A stretch of DNA of 64,000 nt. It comes from Phialophora verrucosa. Its lineage: Eukaryota; Ascomycota; Eurotiomycetes; Chaetothyriales; Herpotrichiellaceae. The stretch is taken from the NCBI GenBank assembly GCA_002099365.1, contig MSED01000014.1:2271263-2335262 (forward strand), read 5' to 3'. The notes under the pieces are model-generated. The model was not told the DNA's origin and searched no databases. It worked only from the letters and a program-made list of their open reading frames with translations. The position numbers were made by a program, and so were the translations under genes. Below are positions 56,600 through 64,000 of this stretch, in pieces (the first letter of the stretch is position 1; every line of letters starts with the position of its first letter).

Positions 56600-57800
56600 C
56601 GTAATATATAGCCTTATTAATTATAGAGGAAGCAGCTCCCTCTAGTAGTACTTATATTCGACTTACGCCGACTAGATTATTCTCTAATATAATACTACGG
56701 ATTACTACTAAACCTTACCGATCGTTCTTAGAAAGAAGGTTCTTAAGAAGGCTAAATCGCTTCTAGAGGAATTTCTTTTAAAGCTTTAATTAATTTATTT
56801 ATAAAGTCGGGAGTAATTATATTATATGTTTAAATTAGTAGTGTAAGCGCTTCTATTAGTCGAGTTAGTTTATCTACCGAAGATATAGTGTTTCCTAAGG
56901 TCGTAGGCTTTACTAACTACGCTTATATATTCTCTTTAGTCTTTACGGCTATACTATCTAGTCGATCTTTTCGATATTTATCTTCCCGAGCTTCCTTCTT
57001 TCGGAATATAGAAGGTCGAGTCTTCTTCTTATACACTAGGTCCTAATACTTCTTGTTTAGTATACTCTATATAAACTTACTAGTCTTATTATTAACTCCT
57101 TATAAGTCTCTTACCTATTTCTAATACTTCTAGAAATTCGAGTTCTTTAGCTTTCGGTCTATTAGGTTCTACTTCTTCTAAATCTTATCTATATATACTT
57201 TTAGTAGTCTAGAGAGGAAAAGACGGTAGTAAGTATAGTTAGTCTTTACTCTATTATTAATTAAGTACTTTATAGCCTTACGGAACTAATAGAGATATAA
57301 ATTAAGGTTTTAAGATTTATTATAATAGTGTCTTAAGAGTATATAAAGGTAGTATATACTTATTATTTACTATATCTTATCTTAATCTTTATATTTATTT
57401 AGAACTCTCTCTTTAAACTTAATTTAATTTATCTTATTATACTTTATAAGCTCTTTATACCTCTCTTTCTTTATCTTTAATATAAAATATATAGATCTCT
57501 AGATACGCTCTTTACTATTTATTATTTAATTATATTTATATAGCTCTTTAAACTCCTTAAAGAAGGTAGTCGTATTTCTTCTATTAAAGTATAGTAGGTT
57601 ATCGCTCCTATTTAAGCTCTAAAGTATCTCTCTTATAGATATTATTATAGGGGGAGTATATATCGGCGGTGTTAAGATTTCTGGCGTTAATAATCTCTAT
57701 ATAATATCGCTCGCCGCGGTAGATGATACTACCTTTCCTTTTCTATTTAAGGCCTTAGATGAAGCTATCTTTAGCCCCTCTATTAGTTTAATGAAATATA
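56600..57800 (-). pseudogene. Gag remnant of the inner copy
   Basis: The minus strand matches the outer copy's 46380-47184 and extends farther. Segments such as NLLYFNRRNTTTFFKEFKEL are gag-like in position and character. A possible knuckle near 56630 (CFLYN...GYILRK) is too altered to call. Confidence 0.5.
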
Positions 57801-58570
57801 ATAAATATAAGTTTTATCTTCTTAAGTAAAGTAATCTAAACTTTAGATATTTATATATTTTATTATTTTTATATATATAAAAGACTATTTCTCTTAGTAG
57901 TTAATAGTTACCGCTTTCTTAAGCGTTTATAGGTAGTCTTAAGGTTTTAGAGGATCCCCTCTCTTAGTTTAATTTTAGTAATTTTTATTACTACCTATAG
58001 TCGTTCCTTTATATTCGACTATCGAGTCTCTCTTTACTAAATACAGCTAATACTTTAATACTAGCTCCCCGCTAAGTAGGTCTCCGGTCTCGAGTAGCCT
58101 ACTCTCCTTAAGAGCTTAGGGGGTATTAGGGTTAACCGCGTTCCTCTCTTTAAGTGCTAGTCGTTAGTCTTAAGTCTTCTAGGTAGTCGTTTAGTTATTA
58201 GTTTCCGCCCTATATAGTAGCAGCTAATATATATAGCTAGGACCCTAAAAGAACACCCCGAGTAGCGGTCTCCTTAAATAGCTAGTACAGTTTATAACCT
58301 GCGCCCGTACAGCGGGACGGACTTGCTCAGCCAGTAATTTAGACGATTCCCCCGTATAGCGGTCCTATATATATAGCTAGCTTCTCCAGTTCCAGTTAAT
58401 CAGTCGGTAGGTAGGTAAGCAGTTAGTCTAGTCAGTCCTTAGTCGTTTATAGCGTTATATCGTCGTTTCGTTGTTCAGTCGTCTATTTAATCGTCCTGCT
58501 GCGCGTAGACTCACCCGTATTACTACAGTCCTAATATTCTTAGGCGAACGTTCTTATTAGAGGCACTAAT

Positions 58571-58868
58571 AAACTAGGGTGAGGCTTTATAGCCTCTAGA
58601 TGAAGGGTCGTACGGCGGTAGGCACTACCTCTTCGTCCCCGGTACACTATATAGTAATAAAAAGCTTTATAAGTAATAGTGTTATATATTTTATTGCCTA
58701 TAGTATATATATATGTTAAATGCGTACAACTGCTCTGCCTGCAATATATAGCGGAGGTATATAGCCTCACGCTAAGGATTTAACTAATTAGATGGTACGG
58801 TTGCTTATCTGTATATTGTATAGGCACGTGCAGCTAATTAGCGCTGTAAGCATCACCGCCCTATTATA
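58571..58868 (-). repeat. 5' LTR of the inner copy
   Basis: 298 bp, nearly identical in layout to 47185-47482. The minus strand reads TATAATAGGGCGGTGATG to CACCCTAGTTT. An open frame on its minus strand is fortuitous. Confidence 0.85.
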
Positions 58869-59503
58869 TTAAGAAGTGCTTAGGCCTTTTATTCTTTGTC
58901 CGTAAGGATGAGGATCTTATCCTTAAGCTCTTCTATCGCTATTACTAGTACTTATATTAATAGACTACTCTATTATAGCTCTTTTAGCTTTAGGGATATA
59001 ATTACTATATAATTTATAAGGTCTTAGATTATATTTTATAAGGTATACTTAAATGTATCCTATAAGGTAAGCTATCTAGCGCCGAGTCGGCTCTACTATC
59101 GTAGAGCGTCCTCCTATAAGTACGACGCCGCGACTGTAACTTATATATACTTATCGTACTCCCTTACCGCGCTAAAGTAGACCTTATAGCTAAGGAGGAA
59201 GTTTCGTAACTTCTTAAGCGAAGTGCTTTTATATAGCGGCGGTAGGAAGGCGCGATAGTATCGCACTATAAGGTCCTATAAGGTAAGCCTCTTACTCGCG
59301 TTACTTAAGGTATTAAAGATCCCGCTACTTGTTAGCGACCCTCTTACTAGCTCTCGCTCTATCTCTTTAATCTTCTAGAGCTGCCGACGCTCGCGTAACG
59401 CAGCCTATAAGCGTATATACCGCTGTTCGGTAGTCTTAGGCCCTTCGCCTTCTGATTCTGGCTCTCCGCTTACCCGGGTCGGCTGGCGTCGATTCGGTGC
59501 CAT
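58869..59503 (-). pseudogene. Gag N-terminal fragment of a different gypsy element
   Basis: A minus-strand ATG at 59503 begins MAPNRRQPTRVSGEPESE, followed by a charged helical segment and LKKLRNFLLSYKVYFSAV, VTVAASYLEDALR-stop-stop-S, where family members have a WW pair (both TGG became TAG). The gag is cut at 58868 by the inner copy. It differs from the gag of the flanking family. Confidence 0.65.
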
Positions 59504-59850
59504 CGCGGCGGCGTATCGCGTGCGACTCGGGGGAGGTTCGTTCGGGGGGAAGGAAGGGACCGGAGACGGGGGTTAGCTTTCGAGAATATTAGGAACAGAG
59601 GTCAATAGCAGTTAATTAAGAGATATATAGCCTATCTATAGGCGTACAGCGACTCGACTCAAAAGCTAGAGAGAGTCGAAGAGGAGACGTATATAGCCCG
59701 CGCGCTATATATAGGTAACCCCTAAGGTCTTAGCGCGCCCCTATTTATAATAAGGGGATACTTATATAAGAGAAATATCCTTCTCTTATACTTTAAGTCT
59801 TATATTAACTAAATATTAAGGGGTAACTTAAGCCTTAAATACTATTATTA
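59504..59850 (-). other. Leader/LTR-like DNA of the second gypsy fragment
   Basis: Upstream of the foreign gag. Positions about 59504-59600 are GC-rich and hardly RIP-mutated; then come TA-rich sequence with GGCGCGC and a short palindrome of AGAGAAGGATATTTCTCTT type at 59758-59795. The boundary with the outer copy lies near 59850, where similarity to 50200-50300 (reversed) resumes. Confidence 0.4.
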
Positions 59851-60180
59851 TTACTATACTCTACCTATTCTATTAAGCTATCCTTAATACTTTATTATTG
59901 TTATCTTTTAAATTTACCCTTTATAGCTTCTTACTAAAGACTTAGATTAATTACGCCGTTAAGATATTTAGAGCTTATTATTAACTGTAACCGAAGCCGC
60001 CGGTTATTTAACTAAATCCTAATTCTATAGTTTCTACTAGTCGACGATAAAAATACTAAGCTCCTAATATCTATACAGTCGATAATTAGCCTATCTTATT
60101 AGTGCGCCACCTTACTTAAACTAAAAAAGTATCCCTTAAAGTTACTGTTAAAGCTGTTAATTAGGACAATCCGGACCGTA

Positions 60181-60803
60181 TCGGCAAAAAGTCCCGCGGC
60201 CTAGGGCAGAGAGAGTTGGCTATATAAGCCCAGGGGGCCTAGGGAGCCCACAGCTAGCGCTGAGCTATATATAGGCTAGCCCTGGGCTACTATAAGCCCC
60301 TATAGCCTTATATAGACTAGCCCTGGGCTACTATAGACCCTTATAGCTAATTTTAAGTATATAAATTTAGAAATTTACTAACTAAATTAAGTAATTTTTA
60401 TATATAGTCTAATTATTAAATTTTAAGATTATAATATTTTTATAAAATTTAAAGTTTTAAAGTTTACGCTAATAGAACTACTTCGGGAGTGCTCTAATTT
60501 ACGTACTAGCTACACTAGCTTACTAATTATTAAAAATTTAATAGTAAATCAATAATTTTATATATAATCTTAATTTATTACGCTTATATAATTATTAGAA
60601 ATAGACTATTAAAGAGAAGACTTATAATTATTAAAATAAAATATTAAAATATTAAAATAGCTATAGGCTCTTAGTGGATAGCCCAGCGAGCCTACAGAAG
60701 TACTTCTAGGCCTAGGGGGCTCATGAGTTAGATAGAACGCAGTTTAACCGTGGGAGCCCACAGCCGCGCTGGGCTCGCTGGGCTAGACGGGACTTTTTGC
60801 CGA
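60181..60803. mobile_element. 623-bp TIR element (MITE-like) inside the third open region
   Basis: The segment starts TCGGCAAAAAGTCCCG and ends with its exact complement CGGGACTTTTTGCCGA. The inner copy lacks it at the equivalent place (about 49975), proving an insertion. CGTA occurs just outside the left end and two bases beyond the right end, so the target duplication is probably CGTA or shorter. Subterminal parts repeat GGGAGCCCACAGC in opposite orientation and keep CA dinucleotides. No coding capacity was seen. Confidence 0.8.
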
Positions 60804-63290
60804 TGCGTATTAATAACTTCTTTATCTATATTAAGATTAAGTATAAGGAAATAGGTAATTAGTATAATATAATAGCTTAAAAGGTTTATAACTTAATAAA
60901 ATATTATAAACTTATTAAGATTAAATTTAAGAGGTACTATATATTAGTTTCCGGGAAAGAAGAATTTAGTAAGAGACGTAACCGTTAAGGAGAATTTTAA
61001 TTAAAACTTCTTTTAAACTATATATAAATAAGCGATATTAAAATATTTATTAATAAGTATAAAGATAAGAATATTAAGCTACCCTTAAAGGTAATTATAA
61101 AGCTACCCTTCTAAACTTCTATAGAATTCTTTAACTAGCTAATTATTCTATATAGTAAAGATATTATTACTTTATTAAATTAGTATTAATATATTTAGAA
61201 GTACTTATTATATTTTAATAAAACGCCTCTAATAATATTATAAATAGCTTTATATAAAGAGTTTATTAACTTACGAGAATCGAGAGAGAGCTAAAACTAA
61301 GATGTTACTTCTTTACTATATTATATTTAACCGCCGGCGATTTATAGATCGTTATAGATAGAGGTATAGCTGTTAATAAGGCTACCCGAGACCGAAATTA
61401 AAGTAATCCTAAATAGGCTCTTATACTTAAAAGGTATAGACTAACTAAAGCGGACGGACTATTTTAGGTTAGCGCCCGACCTCTTAACTATATAAACTTA
61501 ATCGCCTTAGAAGGACGTCTAGATACGAAGATAGCTCTATTTACACCGCTAAAGTAAATTATTAAGCCTATACTAGAGACTACTAGTTATTAGCCTATTA
61601 TATATAAGGAGACTGGTAAGCTTCCCGCTCTTATAATCGCGGATCTCTTAGGGTTAAGTAGGCCTGCTGCTACTCTAATTAAGCGGCTAAGTATTTAACG
61701 GAAACGAATTAAGCGAGCTAGTCCGGAATCGCTTTAAACTTTAAGTCTTATAGCGTTAATTCCTTTAAAGCTATAGTAAAGTATAATAATAATAAGATTA
61801 AGTTTAATAAATACTTATTAAAAAGGTTTAGTTTAGCTTATAAAGCTTAATAAATCTTATTCTATCCTCGGAAGTAAAGAATAAATAAAGCTAATAAAGA
61901 ATAACCCTATTAATATCTTAATAGTACTAAAAAGACCCCGCCCTCTAATAATAACTCTTAACTTTAGTACTTTAATAACTCTATATAAATTAACTATAAA
62001 GAAGCCGAAAATCTCTAGTATATTCTATAAGATTAAAATTAGTTAATAGACTATAAATTAAGGAATATATATTATAAGTCTCTCTAGTACTATTCCTTTA
62101 CTCGGGTCGATTACCGGTAATACTTCCTTAATACTACTAAACCTAATCCTAAATACCTAACTAGCTATTCGGTTCGCTTAGTTAATAATCTAGCGATATA
62201 TTTATTAGTAGAACTTTAAGCTATAAAAGCTACTAGTAATAAAGGAAGATATAGTATATTATTATAAATTTAGAGCCGACGAGATAATTAGCGCGCTGTC
62301 GCTGCTCGTAAGATATATACTTAGATCCTATATAGCCGTATACCTTTATATAGCTAAGAAGGGAATTAGATTATACCTTAAAGGTCTAGAATAAATCGCG
62401 GTACGTTATAAAGATCCGATAAAAGGTCTTAACTAACTAATCGAGAGATAGGAAAAGGAATAAGGTTAGCGACGCTATTAAGTCCTTCCTAGCTACTCTA
62501 ATTATCATCTGATTAATATTTTATCTTATAACCTAAAGATAGCTCGCTTTAGTCCTACTACTTTTAGATAAGTTAGTAACTCCTTTATCGAAGCCGGAAT
62601 TACTTCCTGCTATAAAGAGACTTATATATAGTATAAATATATTATAAGCTTAGTATTCTAAAGCTAAGTTAATTTTTATCTTAAAGCTAAATAAATAATT
62701 AAGTTTAAAGGTTAGAGAGATATAAATAATTATACGAGACGCTTTATTATATTTAATAATAACTTAAAGGGAGAAGGAAATTATTAGCTGTTCCTTATCA
62801 CCGATATTATAATCTAGTTCTACTTGATTATCGATTCCTTACTAACTTAAACTTAAAGAGCGGTAACTGTAATAAACTTCTTTATTAAATAGCTAGATAC
62901 TAAAGTCTTTAGTATTACTTCGCGTAAGGTAAAGCTTATTTTAAATTAATAAGGCGACACCTACAGCTGCGGACTTTAGGTTATTAAGAATACTATAGCT
63001 ATTATTAATACGGAGACGTACGAATCTCGGCGCCTTTAACAGATGCTTTCGGCTGTTACTATAGATATTAAGGATTAATATAAGGTTACGTAGGATATTT
63101 ATAGAATAGTTAAACAGGAGGTGAAGGCTATAGGGTTATCTCCTAACCCGAGAGTAAGAAGTCTAAAGGGATTAGAAGATAGGTAGATTAATAACTTTAG
63201 GGAAGTAATAGAGAAGCTCACGAAGGGTAGTAAGATTAGTTCTAAGAGTACTTAAGCGAGGTTATTAAGAAGCGAGCGATAAGGGAGGGA
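60804..63290 (+). pseudogene. Third open region of the outer copy with Ulp1/C48-like end
   Basis: This is the reverse complement counterpart of 47490-49970. The plus strand at about 62776-63000 reads GNY-stop-LFLITD, FYLIIDSL, and GDTYSCGL-stop-VIKNT. Reading Tyr-stop as mutated His-Trp and the two stops before GDTY as mutated Gln gives the His, Asp, Gln, Cys order of Ulp1/C48 peptidases, with Asp and Cys still present. The region runs to within 50 bases of the 3' LTR. It is interrupted upstream by the TIR element at 60181-60803, so the gene once began before 60000. Confidence 0.6.
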
Positions 63291-63590
63291 TATAATAAAG
63301 TAGTAATACTTATAGCGCTAATTAGCTATATATACCTATATAATATATAGATAGATAACTATACTATCTAATTAGTTAAATCCTTAGCGTAAGGCTATAT
63401 ACCTCCGCTATATATTGTAGGTAGAGTAGTTATAGGTATTTAATATATATATATATACTATAGGTAATAAAATATATAATATTATTACTTATAAAGCTAT
63501 TTATTATTATATAGTATACCGGGGACGAAGAGGTAGTACCTACTACCGTACGACCCTTCACCTAGAGGCAACGAAGCCTTACTTTAGTTT
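63291..63590 (+). repeat. 3' LTR of the outer copy
   Basis: About 300 bp, plus-strand reading TATAATAAAGTAGTAATA to TTACTTTAGTTT, preceded by AAGGGAGGGA, a polypurine tract candidate. It is followed by AATAG, which matches the left flank. Confidence 0.85.
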
Positions 63591-64000
63591 AATAGCTATC
63601 TAGAGGGAGAAGACGTATTCTTATATAGTTTAAAGGATACTAGCTATAGAACTATAATAAATAGTATAGAAGCTTAATTAGTAAGCTTAATTATAAATTA
63701 AGTATACTAGAAGCTTTTAGGCTATTTTATAATAAGCTTATATTATAGTATATAACTTATACTAATATTTAATATAGTACTTATAAATATAGAGTATCTC
63801 CCTTTAAGCTAATAAATAACTCTATAACTTACTAGCGCTAGAGAAATAATATCTTATTTAAATATTTAAATAACTTTATTATAATCTATTTAAAGAATAA
63901 ACTTAAGTATATAAAATATTTAAATAAAGGTTTATTATATTAAGAAATAGTTAAACTTTAAATTAATATTAAGAAGTGTAAGTTTTAAGTTAAGTAGATT
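63591..64000 (+). pseudogene. Reverse transcriptase of another gypsy element, cut by window edge
   Basis: The plus strand gives YKYRVSPFKLINNSITY, ILFKYLNNFIIIYLKNKL and INIKKCKF, matching gypsy YxYxVxPFGLTNAPATF, YLDDILIYS and the DxxKCEF segment, with RIP-type replacements. It is the host into which the outer Ulp1-bearing copy inserted, and continues past 64000. Confidence 0.7.

Larger units (their letters stand above)
47185..58868 (-). mobile_element. Inner gypsy copy with an extra Ulp1-like 3' region (11.7 kb)
   Basis: Two 298-bp LTRs in direct orientation (47185-47482 and 58571-58868) bracket 11.1 kb coding on the minus strand: leader, gag, protease, RT, RNase H, integrase and then almost 3 kb more ending in a Ulp1/C48-like peptidase domain just before the 3' LTR. 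A gypsy element normally ends with integrase and measures 5-8 kb. Everything is RIP-mutated. The sequences outside the LTRs (CTATT left, TTAAG right) do not form an obvious target duplication. Confidence 0.8.
45253..63590 (+). mobile_element. Outer Ulp1-bearing gypsy copy, interrupted
   Basis: LTRs of about 298-300 bp in the same orientation lie at 45253-45550 and 63291-63590, flanked by AATAG at 45248-45252 and 63591-63595. Leader and gag follow on the plus strand to 47184. The inner copy then intervenes (47185-58868). A foreign gag fragment follows, and from about 59850 the third open region with its Ulp1-like end leads to the 3' LTR. Pol is missing, so this copy has lost internal sequence. 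All coding is RIP-mutated. Confidence 0.75.

Noticed and set aside
56600..56700. CCHC zinc knuckle in the inner gypsy gag
   Set aside because: Only part of the spacing fits (CFLYN..GYILRK); the last Cys cannot be accounted for by a single RIP change.
58540..58770. 76-codon open frame on the minus strand
   Set aside because: It lies wholly in and next to the 5' LTR of the inner gypsy copy; equivalent frames are broken in the other LTRs.
1..64000. Telomeric or CRISPR repeats
   Set aside because: No TTAGGG arrays and no spaced identical repeats; the repeats present are microsatellites, minisatellites and LTRs.

Overview
The window looks like a filamentous ascomycete (Pezizomycotina, probably Sordariomycetes or close). 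Reasons: a HET-NACHT-ankyrin NLR, a DUF3176 membrane protein, a Yippee protein, short GT-AG introns with CTAAC-like branch sites, and large AT-rich blocks in which CA and TG dinucleotides have almost vanished in favour of TA, the mark of repeat-induced point mutation (RIP).

Layout. (1) 1-4365: RIP-degraded Ty3/gypsy element on the minus strand (gag, zinc knuckle, protease, reverse transcriptase), running off the left edge. (2) About 4.7-23.4 kb: balanced-composition host DNA with a frameshifted DUF3176 gene, a Yippee gene, a C2H2 zinc-finger gene with a Cys-rich half and a His tail, a small unknown gene, 4.3 kb without genes, the 1103-residue NLR, and a three-exon gene resembling fungal PD-(D/E)XK nuclease-like proteins. 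(3) 25-38 kb: a graveyard of accessory genes (HET protein without its core, protein kinase, two APH/kinase-like genes, a BTB gene, one unknown) broken by frameshifts and by stop codons that fit CA-to-TA mutation; a solo LTR with a perfect 5-bp target duplication sits inside one. (4) 38.7-41.1 kb: two apparently intact genes, one a C11orf54/DUF1907-type metal-dependent ester hydrolase homologue. (5) 41.1-64 kb: nested, RIP-mutated transposons: a solo LTR, a Tc1/mariner copy with TIRs and TA duplication, a large inverted repeat, two inverted copies of one gypsy family with 298-bp LTRs (the inner 11.7 kb), a second gypsy gag fragment, a 623-bp TIR element, and part of a further gypsy reverse transcriptase.

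The most unusual object is that gypsy family (inner 47185-58868, outer 45253-63590). Downstream of integrase and before the 3' LTR it carries a region of almost 3 kb whose end resembles a Ulp1/C48 SUMO-type cysteine peptidase. Both copies carry it, so it belongs to the element rather than being a chance insertion. The NLR next to the nuclease-like gene is the other candidate system.

Coordinates of transposon domains are approximate because all reading frames are broken; host gene models are by eye. No search or alignment program was run.
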